Shown here: positions 52,627 through 61,477 of the stretch, in pieces
Layout of the letters: each line of letters begins with the position of its first letter
Numbering within the stretch: position 1 is the first letter of the stretch
From: Auanema rhodensis
Taxonomy: Eukaryota; Nematoda; Chromadorea; Rhabditida; Rhabditidae
Length of the DNA: 64,000 nucleotides
Direction: 5' to 3'
Assembly (NCBI GenBank): GCA_964057225.1
Contig: OZ059894.1
Coordinates: forward strand, 10,860,131 to 10,924,130
Position numbers and translations under genes: made by a program
The notes under the pieces: model-generated
What the model saw: the letters and a program-made list of their open reading frames with translations, nothing else
What the model was told of the DNA's origin: nothing
Databases searched by the model: none

Positions 52627-53491
52627 TATTGAAGTAGGAAATGTTTTGCCCCGTAGGACTACAAGTAAATATTATCTAGCACAAGGCTATTAGAGAATGA
52701 TAAGATACTACCTGCACTAAGTGCGTCGCATCGTAAAGGGAAAAAAAATTAAACAATGGGAGTTTAACAGCATGAAATTGAGAGAAAAGACATATCCGAG
52801 TGTGAATAAAATTACGGGTGAACGGAACATGGAGTACGAGAGACATACAAAACGAGACTAAGTGAAAAGAAAAAGTCTTGTATCACGTTCATGAAGGTTC
52901 GACGGATCCGGTAAGAAGCTGCGGGTTCAGAAGGTCAGCTTTCATCTCGTAGTCGTGGCGCATCAGGAATTTGTGAAGCTTTCCGGCTTTGCAGACGGCT
53001 GTATTGGTCCTCGTAGGATGGTGGAAGATGTTGTCGCTTAGTGATGTTACACATAAAGATATGCAAAAATAGAACAATTCAAAGAAAAAGAGCACAATTA
53101 AAACGAGATTTGGAGAGAAGAGAAGTCTTATATCACTTTCGATGGTTCGGAAGCTCCAGTCTGCTGCTGCGGTTTAGGGGGTGCAACTGGCATGTCGGAG
53201 GCGTAGCACATCATAGGTCAAGCTTGCTGGACTCCCGGCTCGGCTGGTGGCTGTGAGTTTTCCTTGTGCTTGTTCTCGGTGGTGGTCCCTGGGCTGTCTC
53301 TTCACCAAAAATTACTATACTAATTGCACATTTCATTTAAACGACCCATTTCAGAAGCTTTAAGAGGAAAAGCTACAATTAGCATAGGACCGCCTCAAGG
53401 CCTGGTGGATCATTCAATTTAGTTTCAATCGCCAAGTATAGCGGCCTGGGCCCTTGGGTCAATTCACTGAACCAGTGTAGTATCGATTGTT
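52627..53491 (-). other. Insert separating the two halves of the U2 gene
   Basis: An 865-bp stretch between the two identical 41-bp U2 blocks, less AT-rich than its surroundings. It holds two diverged copies of a segment of about 100 bp (near 52870-52975 and 53120-53220, both with a TATCACxTTCxTG..GGTTCG-like start). Both could encode short tails rich in Pro/Gln/Ser (for example LLNPQLLTGSVEPS), but no complete gene is recognised. A minus-strand AATTTTTGG at 53304-53312 looks like an Sm site but has no convincing snRNA around it. Confidence 0.5.
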
Positions 53492-53570
53492 CAATGGAAC
53501 ACATATCGAAGGTTAATTCGATAAGAACGATTACTACACTTTGATCTTAGCCAAAAGGCCGAGAAGCGAT
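53492..53570 (-). pseudogene. U2 snRNA 5' part (nt 1 to about 79)
   Basis: The minus strand begins ATCGCTTCTCGGCCTTTTGG and continues through AAGATCAAAGTGTAGTA, the universally conserved U2 5' domain with stem I and the branch-point-recognition sequence. It runs into stem-loop IIa and diverges after CCATTG into unrelated sequence, so the Sm site and 3' stem-loops are missing. The 3' domain is found 0.9 kb further along the same strand. Confidence 0.85.
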
Positions 53571-54013
53571 ACAGCATAGCCATGAGTATCAAAGACATCA
53601 AGCAAATGTATCGTACTTGTTACGAGTGCACTCTCTCATTTGAATATAAAAGTGTGGTTTGACAATCTTGACTGTACAGGTCATAAATGGCTCATATAAA
53701 CTGTGGATTTACTCAACTTTTGGACTTATTTTTTTCTTATTCGAAGCGCTGCACTTTTTTCTATTCTTTTTATTCAAATACTTGTATATAGTTTTATATG
53801 TACGGTTGCAAAGTTTCCGAATATTTTATATATTTTTATACAATAATTAGGAGAAGGTTAATACAATGAAATCTCCCAACTTTACAGTGTTTGTATTGCT
53901 TACAGTATCTAGAACAACCACTCTTGTAATATTAGAGAACATATCAATCAACAACTTTTTCTAGTTATCAAAGCTTTTTTATTTCTTCAAGATATTTCAA
54001 ATAAAATATAAAA
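53571..54013. other. Spacer between U2 and 5S genes
   Basis: About 440 bp of AT-rich sequence upstream of the U2 5' part and downstream of the 5S 3' end (both minus). On the minus strand the 5S end is followed directly by TTTT, a Pol III terminator. No gene seen. Confidence 0.5.
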
Positions 54014-54122
54014 GCTTACGACACCCGGGATTCCCAAGCCGTCTCCGATCCAAGTACTAACCGGGCCCAACGTTGCTTGACTTGCCAGATCGGACGGGAT
54101 GGCGTACTTTCAACGTGGTATG
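54014..54122 (-). rRNA. 5S rRNA gene, 3' ~109 nt, interrupted by a retroelement
   Basis: The minus strand carries the 5S body, with CACGTTGAAAGTACGCC near its 5' side, the internal control region (AAGCAACGTTGGGCCCGG), and GGTTAGTACTTGGATCGGAG. It ends GGGTGTCGTAAGC, followed by TTTT. It closely resembles nematode 5S. The first nine bases lie 7.3 kb away at 61469-61477 because a BEL/Pao element sits in the gene. The copy is therefore split, although its internal promoter boxes remain. Confidence 0.95.
54118..54122. repeat. Target-site duplication, left copy (gtatg)
   Basis: Five bases gtatg, part of the 5S gene, repeated at 61464-61468. A 3-bp reading (gta) with the LTR starting tg is also compatible with the sequence, but 5 bp is usual for BEL/Pao. 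Confidence 0.8.
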
Positions 54123-54523
54123 TTTGGGTTTTTAATGTTCCCAATGACGAGCGTCTATACTCGGTTGTTCCCCGGTTAATGGGGATAATATGAGTTAGTG
54201 GCGAATCCAAACAGTTAGTTAAATGAGAAAGGTTTATTATAAGATCGGTATAAGTTCAGTGGTAGAATTAAATTAAGAGTGAGAGTGAAGGTTTCTTGGG
54301 CTTTATATATGATTTAGCTTGAAGGTGATATTTGATATTTGAATACAAAGGTCAGGTCAATGTAAACTATAGAGGTGATAAAAGTTCAATATCCTTTAAG
54401 AATGTTGCGCAAGAGGTTAATGATACAATTACAAGGTTATTAGACAATGGTTTAGAGTTTTAGAAGAGTTATGTTTCTAGGTTAAATTATTGTATTTCAT
54501 TTCTAGTCAGGCATTCGCCGACA
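54123..54523 (-). repeat. 3' LTR of BEL/Pao element
   Basis: 401 bp, identical by eye to 61063-61463. In element orientation it starts TGTCGGCGAATGCC and ends AACCCAAA. The end of the downstream ORF overlaps its first 17 bases. Confidence 0.95.
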
Positions 54524-56495
54524 TTGCCGGGCGAGGGTTGCGGTTTGAGTTTCTCACACAGCAATAAGAGAGTATAGCAGGAAGAAGTAATGATGTAAGG
54601 AATGGGGCTGCTATGTATAATAAGTATGAACCTGCAGTGATTGCAGCTACGGCAGGTACTATCCATTTCCAATTATCATGGATGACGTCGAAAAGCGGTT
54701 CCAAATTCGGGAGATTCCATGATAGTCCGGATGTTCCATTATGTAGTTTGATCGATTCTTCTGAAAAAATGGTAGTGTCGCTTATGTAGTGTAGTCTGGT
54801 ACTTTGCTGTATAATTTGTTTTGTTGCTCGTCCGCAAGTCAGAGTACAGTTTTCTTGTACTTTGGGTTCATTGAAATATAGTTTGACCGTTGTGGCGGGA
54901 TTTTGGTCAGAGCATCGTATTGTAGTAGAAAAGGAGTCGTGAAGGGGATTGAATGAAATTTCTTCGTTGGTTATTTTTGTGCAATTGTGTAAATCGTCGC
55001 AAAAGAATTCTATGTGTTTGTGCGCGTTGGGGGATCCACAAGCTTGCGCTTGGCATGTGAGATAAAAGATTGCGAATAAGAGAGAAGGGATGTACGAAAT
55101 TGTGTGCTGTTGGCGGTGTGTTTTTAATTTTTTATAGATTAGACCCCCGATAATGCAAAAAAGAGCGCAGCCTATTATTGGAGTAAGAGCTATCAAAATA
55201 GCTAAGAAAGGGTTACAATGTGGGTTGCCTATTATATGCAATAACGCAGGTGGAGGAAAATCGCAGGGGTGGGGGAGATGACAAATCTGAGTTTGCCGCC
55301 TATCTTTGTCGTAGCGAGTAACTGCTGTAGTTTTTGGAATTACAGACACTTGAAGTTGAATATCTTTTGATTGGTTGGCTGGTAAATCATGACAGTCCCC
55401 ATTAATACAAAATGTCGATGGTTTTGTTTGTGCGGGAAATAGTATATGAGAGTATGAGCAGGTGAATAATGGCTCAGCTGTGGCGACAAAAAATAGTTGT
55501 ATTAATAATAAGAATTTCATGATATTAGTCAAAAAATTCGTATTCGTATGCCTTGTGTTTGGGTGTGTTGAATAGGTGGCATGGTTAATATGTGCGGTTT
55601 TTCGCTGAGTTTCTGTGAATTCATCAAAAAGTTCTAAAGGGTATAATCGCTCTACTGGTTTTATCAATATCTTACCGCTACCTGTTTTTATCTTGGCGGT
55701 CCGAACTACTTTGTCTGAAGAAGGAATTAGTTCGATTACCCTAGCCATATTCCAATTGTTTCTATTTGTATGGTCCTCTTCTACAAGTACTATTTCGTTG
55801 TGATATGGGTGTCGCAAGTTATGGTGCCCCATTTTCCTTGATGCATGTGCATGCCTTAAAGTAAGAAGATATTCGTGTGACCATGTGTTCCAGAATGCTT
55901 CGGCTATTATTTCGATTTTCTGTAAATTTTCAAACGCTTGTTTGTTGCTTGCGATCGTGTTGGGTAGGTCGAGTCTGTCACCTAAACTGTCTACATTATC
56001 ACCTGGTATGAGTATGGGGGAGCCATGAGTTAAAAAATCTGCTGGCGTTAGTGGATTCTCGTGAAAATTCTCGGAATCTGTATACGTGATGGGCCGTGAG
56101 TTCATGATTCCTTCTATTTTAATTATTGCTGTAACTAGTTGGTCTTTTTCTATTAACTTAAGTGATAGTGTTTTCACAAGTGCATTCTTTGTAATAGCAA
56201 CTAATCTCTCCCAAACCCCACCAGTCCAGGGAGCGCTGGGAGTGTTGAATATCCATGTGATATTGTGATTTTGTATATAGTTGATAAAATTAGTCTGGTG
56301 TTCCCTACTATGTTCCTCTAATGTGTGAAGTATTTTGGCCGCATGAGTGAAATTGGCCCCGTTGTCTGATCGTAGAACATGCGGTAAACCTCTCCGCGCT
56401 ACAAATCGAATGAAGGCATTGATAAAAGAGTTCGAACTCATGTCATTAATTGGTTCTAAATGGACGGCTCTAATAGTAAGGCAGGTGAATATCAC
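54507..56495 (-). CDS. BEL/Pao integrase C-terminal part plus envelope-like protein
   Basis: Open frame of 662 codons. The first ~300 residues are the rest of the integrase: the core with a catalytic Asp in LRSDNGANF and a Glu in WERLVAITKN, then a BEL-type C-terminal domain (ASRKMGHHNLRHPYHNEIV). From about residue 325 there is a signal-peptide-like stretch (MKFLLLIQLFFVATA), a cysteine-rich segment, an internal membrane segment, a second Cys-rich region with N-glycosylation sites, and a C-terminal membrane anchor. That is an envelope-like layout. In intact elements integrase would be continuous with the upstream ORF; here it is in another frame. An env subgenomic message is likely but not shown. 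Confidence 0.85.
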   Translation of the reverse strand: MIFTCLTIRAVHLEPINDMSSNSFINAFIRFVARRGLPHVLRSDNGANFTHAAKILHTLEEHSREHQTNFINYIQNHNITWIFNTPSAPWTGGVWERLVAITKNALVKTLSLKLIEKDQLVTAIIKIEGIMNSRPITYTDSENFHENPLTPADFLTHGSPILIPGDNVDSLGDRLDLPNTIASNKQAFENLQKIEIIAEAFWNTWSHEYLLTLRHAHASRKMGHHNLRHPYHNEIVLVEEDHTNRNNWNMARVIELIPSSDKVVRTAKIKTGSGKILIKPVERLYPLELFDEFTETQRKTAHINHATYSTHPNTRHTNTNFLTNIMKFLLLIQLFFVATAEPLFTCSYSHILFPAQTKPSTFCINGDCHDLPANQSKDIQLQVSVIPKTTAVTRYDKDRRQTQICHLPHPCDFPPPALLHIIGNPHCNPFLAILIALTPIIGCALFCIIGGLIYKKLKTHRQQHTISYIPSLLFAIFYLTCQAQACGSPNAHKHIEFFCDDLHNCTKITNEEISFNPLHDSFSTTIRCSDQNPATTVKLYFNEPKVQENCTLTCGRATKQIIQQSTRLHYISDTTIFSEESIKLHNGTSGLSWNLPNLEPLFDVIHDNWKWIVPAVAAITAGSYLLYIAAPFLTSLLLPAILSYCCVRNSNRNPRPAMSANA

Positions 56496-59400
56496 AACGT
56501 ATATGCTGATTTTTTCTGAATTTTATGGGACCTATGCAATCAAGGCCTGTATGTCTAAATGGCATAGCTCTCGTCACTCTGTCCTCCGGTAACGGGGCAA
56601 AGCATTCTATTGAAAATGGGTTACTTAGAGTCTTTTGACATGGCACACATCTTTTTATTATTGATTTGCATACTTGTCTAGCCGCTGTCATGAAGAACCT
56701 TGTCATAAAGAGGTACAGTAATTGGCTAACTCCGGCATGACCATTCGTCCTGTGTAGGAACATAAGAATGAGTTTACCTAAAGTAGATTTTTTGGGAAGA
56801 AGATATGGAAACTTAGTTTTTGTTGGAAGTGATGAATTGGTGAACCGAGTCTGTATGCAGATTAGTCCATTCCCATCCTGTTTTAATCGAAATTGTTTTT
56901 TATATGAATTTGAAAGATGAGTCTGAGCTTCTTTTATAAGCAGTATCTCAGCGGTTGTGTTAATAAACTGGGATACTTGCCATTCTGTTGTTGCTGCTTT
57001 TAATAAATATGATGTTGGCGTTTTGTTGCGTTTGCCTAAAAAATACAGTGCGGCTTTTAAAACTAATCCAGCGATTCTGCGTAACTTGAAGTATGAGCTG
57101 AAGCGGCTGGGATCTAAAAGATTGTCTAATACAGGATTGTTTGTGGTGACTGGTAGTATAAGCATTGAAGGTTCTTCTTCTTCTAAAGGTGCTCTGAATT
57201 CCTTTGCTGGTTTATCGTTCTTATTTAATAGCCACTCAGGAGAAAAAAGCCATTTGTCCTTAAGAAGGGCAATATCAGTGGTGCCTCTAGTGCCTATGTC
57301 TGCCGGATTATGATCCGTGTCCACGTAGTGATACGTTATATTGGCTCCTTTTAGCTCTAATTTTCTTGCAATTTGGTCAGTATTCTGGCGTAAATTGCTT
57401 ACGAACACAGGTATATTCTTTTTAGTGAACAGCCAAGATAAAGCTATCTGGCTGTCGGAAGCGATGTTGATGGAGACCTCATGTGTTGGTAAATTGTTGT
57501 ATATGGTTTCGGCCATTTTCATACCCATGAGAATCGCAGACATTTCCAAACGTGGAATTGTCAATGTTCTGTTTTTTGGAGCTAATTTAATCTTACCCAT
57601 GACCAGGGGACTCCGTGTTGTAGGTGATGTGCAGAAGGCACATGCAGCAATAGCTAGTACACTAGCGTCTACAAATATCCAAATCTCTCGGCATTCTGAT
57701 GTATCTGTCAGCTTTCGTGGAATCTGAATCGTAGCTGTTCCTATTTTATTACTCACTGTATTCCAGCTATTGACCACATCGCTTGGCACTTGTTCTTTCC
57801 AGTCTATAGACCCATTCATTACTTGGCGTAGTAGTAGTTTGAAATGCAGTAAAAGGGGAGCCGCTACTCCTAAAGGGTCGTAAACACTGTGAAGACTGCT
57901 GAGTAGATCTCGTTTTGTGAATGAGTTCTGAGTGCGTAGTTGACAGTTTATCGAAAAAATGTCTTTATCTGAATAATGTTTAATGCCTAATATTTTTGGG
58001 TTCAGATCTGGATGTTTATCCTTGTCTGGTACGGTTGAGTTGAAGTTGGTGTAGTTGCTATAATACTCTCTTATGTTCATAGATATTCGAGAAAAAATCT
58101 GCTTAGATTCTTCATATATGCTATGTAAATCTTCTGAACTGTTTGTCGTGTAGAAGATATTGTCCACATATAGGTACCGTAGGGTTTCCGGAACTAAGTG
58201 CGACTCTAGGCTTTGCAAGAATGCGTAGAGTGACATATTCAGTATGGACGGACTGTCTGTTATGCCAAACGCCAGTCGGTTAAATCTTAATTCTAAAATG
58301 TTATCTGGAGTGGTACCTTTGTGAGGATCGCGTAACCAGAGAAAGCGGCAGAGATCTTTATGATCATTAGTTATCCTTATTTGGGTGAAGGCACCCTCAA
58401 TATCGCACATGAGGAAGTACTTTTTGATCCGTATCCCTATCAGAATATCTATGATTTTATTGTTAAAACTTTCACCTGTTTCCGTAACATCATTTAATGA
58501 GAGTTGGCCTTTTTGCTTTGCTGAAGCGTTAAACACAACCCTCAGCGGTTTGCTCTTGTTGGGCTTCCATACCCCTCTATGCGGCATGTAGTAGAGCAAA
58601 GAGTTCTCTGAAGTAAGAGGAACTTGTTCCACCACACCTTCCTCTATATATCGCATAATGGTTTGATGATAGTGTTGTAGCTGGTTATGTTCCTCTTTGA
58701 GAGATTTCTGTAATCTGTTTAGAGTGGCTAATGCCATGCTTCGATTGGATTGAATTTTTGTGGCGTTTGATTTAAGAGGTAAGGGAGCCATAACAAAACC
58801 CTTGTCGAATTTTATTAGCGAAGTATATTCATTGAAGAATAGCTCCGATCGGTTCAAGGCTCCTTCGTGTGGAGAAATTCCTAAGTTATCTATTTCAAAA
58901 AGTTGTTTAATCATAACGTCTTCTGGTATCACAGGGTTAACAATAAGTGTATTTATGGCTGCGATATTATCGTTCGGTATTTGCTTACCGTAAATACAGG
59001 GTCCAATCTGGGTATGTTTGACTTTCAATCCCGATGGAAGTATAGTAGGTTTGGTATCATGTATGATTGTATCACACCAATCCATACCTAGCAAAATATC
59101 GGGAATGAATAATTCACCATCCACCAATTGGTTAGTAATGGTTATATTAGATTGTTCTAGAGCTTCTTTGTCTTTTAGAGAAAGTTGACAGCTCTTTAGT
59201 TTTCCTGTGAGAGGTTTGGGTGAGGTGAGGAGCGTAAGTATGATATTTTTTCCAAATGGAGTTCTTAAACTTGCTTCGACCGTTAAAGAATTAAATGCCT
59301 CACAGCTCCCGGAGAAACCGGTTGCTGTGATTAATTGGGAATTTAAAGTTTTGAGCTGGCATTCTTTGGCTGCCGGCTCGTAAATGAAGCTTTGAGTTGC

Positions 59401-60816
59401 TCCAGGGTCGAAAAACAATATTTTGGTGTGGAACTTACCTGTATGGGGGTTAAAAATTGATACTTTAGAAGTCATAAGATATGCGGGCGAAGGTGGAGTG
59501 TGAGTTGATTGCGAAATAGAGCAATTGATACCCATGGTTGCTTTTTTATTAGATGATTTTGATGAAGCAGGAGGGAGACAAAGAGATGGGTGATGATCTC
59601 TATTACATATTTTACATTTATCAAAGGTACACTTAGTGCTAGTGTGTGTAGGACTGAAACAAATCCAGCACCTGTTTTTTTGTTTTATTATGTCTCTCCT
59701 CTGTTGAGGATTATGTATGGTTAAACATTTTGCGGATCGATGTCCGTTTTGGTCACAAAATACGCATGGGCGTTCGGTTTTCGTAACAGTTGTAATATGT
59801 GAGTTATGTTTCAAGGGAGAAATTGAATTAGTTTGAGCATGGTATTGCGGGATAAAAGGAGATTTAGAAGAATAAATTGAAAAATTTTCCATTGAGTCGG
59901 CCGTTTCCTCAATGTTTCTTAGTAGTTGTTTTATAGAGGTTGCCCTAGATGATCTCCAACAGAGCATATTGATGATATCAATAGGAAATTTAGTTGTGAT
60001 AAGTTTGACCCAAACGGGGTCTTCAGAATTATAAAGTGTATCAGTCTCAAGCTGATCAAGAAGTGCTCTGATTTCATTCACGCGAGATCTAACTGACATG
60101 GGGTCATTTTTTGCAGGAGGTAATTTCACCAGTTCATCATGAATACGGTAATCAACTTTTAGTTTTGGTGCGTAAGTGGTTTTAAGAGTAGATATAATAC
60201 GTTCATACGCAGTGCCATCTAATGGTTTATTTTCAAGATGAACTCGTGCTGAACCTTTAAGAGCTTCAGCTAAATAAATGCTTTTTTGCCTATTATTGAG
60301 GTCAGGGTCTTGGTGAATGAGCGTTTTAAATTGTCTCCAAAATGTCGGAAAGGTTTTGTTATCTCCATTGAATGTGGGTATGGAAAGTTGAGGTGGTTTC
60401 AAAAGTAATTTGCTAATGTTCGTTTTCGAAATGCGCGGTGATGTAAAAAGGGTTGTATGCGGTGCGGTAAGTGCTAGTTCGGTCTCATCGTCTGAGTCCG
60501 GGATCGAGTGTGCGCCAGCAACTTTAGTTTCGAGCTCAAACAGTTTTTTGTTTGCTCTTTCTATAGTTGCGGCATGTTGGTTTGTTAAATTATTTATACG
60601 ATTATTAAATTCCAAAAGAAAAGGGTCTATTTGAAGTGAAGCTATGGTAGCTAAATTGGATTCGTGAAAGCGAAGCTGTTCAAGAGTGTTGTTAATGTCG
60701 GAAAAAAGAGAGAATTGTTCCTCACTTTGTTTGTTTTCCAAAAGGCTCTCTAGTTTTTCAAAAGTTTGAACGAAACTTTGGAATTTTGTATTAAAAACCG
60801 TTTCGATACGGTCCAT
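56470..60816 (-). CDS. BEL/Pao Gag-Pol polyprotein (Gag, protease, RT, RNase H, integrase N-terminus)
   Basis: One open frame of 1448 codons starting at ATG 60816. A coiled-coil N-terminus precedes a DUF1759-type Gag (FPTFWRQFKTLIHQD). Zinc knuckles are near residues 350-400 (CVFCDQNGHRSAKC and CWICFSPTHTSTKC). The aspartic protease motif FFDPGATQSF is near 467. Reverse transcriptase has its active-site box YVDN near 884, the last Asp being Asn. RNase H begins IFVDAS near 1049, and the HHCC zinc region of integrase (HRTNGHAG ... CVPCQK) is near 1357. The frame stops at 56470, shortly after GLDCIGPIKF. The integrase core continues in another frame from about 56495. Confidence 0.93.
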   Translation of the reverse strand: MDRIETVFNTKFQSFVQTFEKLESLLENKQSEEQFSLFSDINNTLEQLRFHESNLATIASLQIDPFLLEFNNRINNLTNQHAATIERANKKLFELETKVAGAHSIPDSDDETELALTAPHTTLFTSPRISKTNISKLLLKPPQLSIPTFNGDNKTFPTFWRQFKTLIHQDPDLNNRQKSIYLAEALKGSARVHLENKPLDGTAYERIISTLKTTYAPKLKVDYRIHDELVKLPPAKNDPMSVRSRVNEIRALLDQLETDTLYNSEDPVWVKLITTKFPIDIINMLCWRSSRATSIKQLLRNIEETADSMENFSIYSSKSPFIPQYHAQTNSISPLKHNSHITTVTKTERPCVFCDQNGHRSAKCLTIHNPQQRRDIIKQKNRCWICFSPTHTSTKCTFDKCKICNRDHHPSLCLPPASSKSSNKKATMGINCSISQSTHTPPSPAYLMTSKVSIFNPHTGKFHTKILFFDPGATQSFIYEPAAKECQLKTLNSQLITATGFSGSCEAFNSLTVEASLRTPFGKNIILTLLTSPKPLTGKLKSCQLSLKDKEALEQSNITITNQLVDGELFIPDILLGMDWCDTIIHDTKPTILPSGLKVKHTQIGPCIYGKQIPNDNIAAINTLIVNPVIPEDVMIKQLFEIDNLGISPHEGALNRSELFFNEYTSLIKFDKGFVMAPLPLKSNATKIQSNRSMALATLNRLQKSLKEEHNQLQHYHQTIMRYIEEGVVEQVPLTSENSLLYYMPHRGVWKPNKSKPLRVVFNASAKQKGQLSLNDVTETGESFNNKIIDILIGIRIKKYFLMCDIEGAFTQIRITNDHKDLCRFLWLRDPHKGTTPDNILELRFNRLAFGITDSPSILNMSLYAFLQSLESHLVPETLRYLYVDNIFYTTNSSEDLHSIYEESKQIFSRISMNIREYYSNYTNFNSTVPDKDKHPDLNPKILGIKHYSDKDIFSINCQLRTQNSFTKRDLLSSLHSVYDPLGVAAPLLLHFKLLLRQVMNGSIDWKEQVPSDVVNSWNTVSNKIGTATIQIPRKLTDTSECREIWIFVDASVLAIAACAFCTSPTTRSPLVMGKIKLAPKNRTLTIPRLEMSAILMGMKMAETIYNNLPTHEVSINIASDSQIALSWLFTKKNIPVFVSNLRQNTDQIARKLELKGANITYHYVDTDHNPADIGTRGTTDIALLKDKWLFSPEWLLNKNDKPAKEFRAPLEEEEPSMLILPVTTNNPVLDNLLDPSRFSSYFKLRRIAGLVLKAALYFLGKRNKTPTSYLLKAATTEWQVSQFINTTAEILLIKEAQTHLSNSYKKQFRLKQDGNGLICIQTRFTNSSLPTKTKFPYLLPKKSTLGKLILMFLHRTNGHAGVSQLLYLFMTRFFMTAARQVCKSIIKRCVPCQKTLSNPFSIECFAPLPEDRVTRAMPFRHTGLDCIGPIKFRKNQHIRCDIHLPYY

Positions 60817-61062
60817 TTTTTCTTTTTCGGGTCGAAAGTGGATTATTTTGGAATTTCTTAGTAGAATGATTGCAAAATGAACAGTTTCAACTGTTTAAAG
60901 TATGTTGGTTTATAAAAAAAAAAAATTTTTTTTTTTGATAAAGAGAACGAGATGGAAAGGAGGAAAATGTGGAGAAGAGTGAGATGGAAAGTATGAAAAA
61001 AAAGGAAAAAATATGATAAGAAAGTTTCTAACAATTAATACCTGGTTTGGTCGTTGCACCAA

Positions 61063-61463
61063 TTTGGGTTTTTAATGTTCCCAATGACGAGCGTCTATAC
61101 TCGGTTGTTCCCCGGTTAATGGGGATAATATGAGTTAGTGGCGAATCCAAACAGTTAGTTAAATGAGAAAGGTTTATTATAAGATCGGTATAAGTTCAGT
61201 GGTAGAATTAAATTAAGAGTGAGAGTGAAGGTTTCTTGGGCTTTATATATGATTTAGCTTGAAGGTGATATTTGATATTTGAATACAAAGGTCAGGTCAA
61301 TGTAAACTATAGAGGTGATAAAAGTTCAATATCCTTTAAGAATGTTGCGCAAGAGGTTAATGATACAATTACAAGGTTATTAGACAATGGTTTAGAGTTT
61401 TAGAAGAGTTATGTTTCTAGGTTAAATTATTGTATTTCATTTCTAGTCAGGCATTCGCCGACA
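61063..61463 (-). repeat. 5' LTR of BEL/Pao element
   Basis: 401 bp, identical by eye to 54123-54523. The likely primer-binding site sits just inside it on the minus strand at about 61048-61061. Confidence 0.95.
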
Positions 61464-61477
61464 GTATGGTCGTAAGC
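61464..61477 (-). rRNA. 5S rRNA gene, 5' end with right copy of target duplication
   Basis: The minus strand reads GCTTACGACCATAC: nine bases of the 5S 5' end plus the 5-bp duplication. Together with 54014-54122 it makes a gene of about 118 bp, the normal 5S length. Confidence 0.9.

Larger units (their letters stand above)
54123..61463 (-). mobile_element. BEL/Pao LTR retroelement with envelope-like region
   Basis: A 7341-bp element on the minus strand with 401-bp LTRs at 54123-54523 and 61063-61463, identical by eye, indicating a very recent insertion. It is flanked by gtatg on both sides. The internal part encodes Gag, aspartic protease, reverse transcriptase, RNase H, integrase and an envelope-like region. 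The domain order and DUF1759/A17-type features place it in BEL/Pao. The likely primer-binding site TGGTGCAACGACC lies one base inside the 5' LTR; I did not assign the tRNA. No clear polypurine tract precedes the 3' LTR. The reading frame is broken within integrase near 56470-56515. Confidence 0.95.

Noticed and set aside
53300-53420. Possible additional snRNA (U4- or SL-like) with AATTTTTGG
   Set aside because: An Sm-like site and a short U4-like stretch (GCTAATTGTAGCTTTTCC) are present, but the U4 5' stem and U6-pairing regions are missing and no spliced-leader exon could be identified.
56957-60634. Plus-strand open frames opposite Gag-Pol
   Set aside because: They are antisense shadows of the 1448-codon frame and have no domains.
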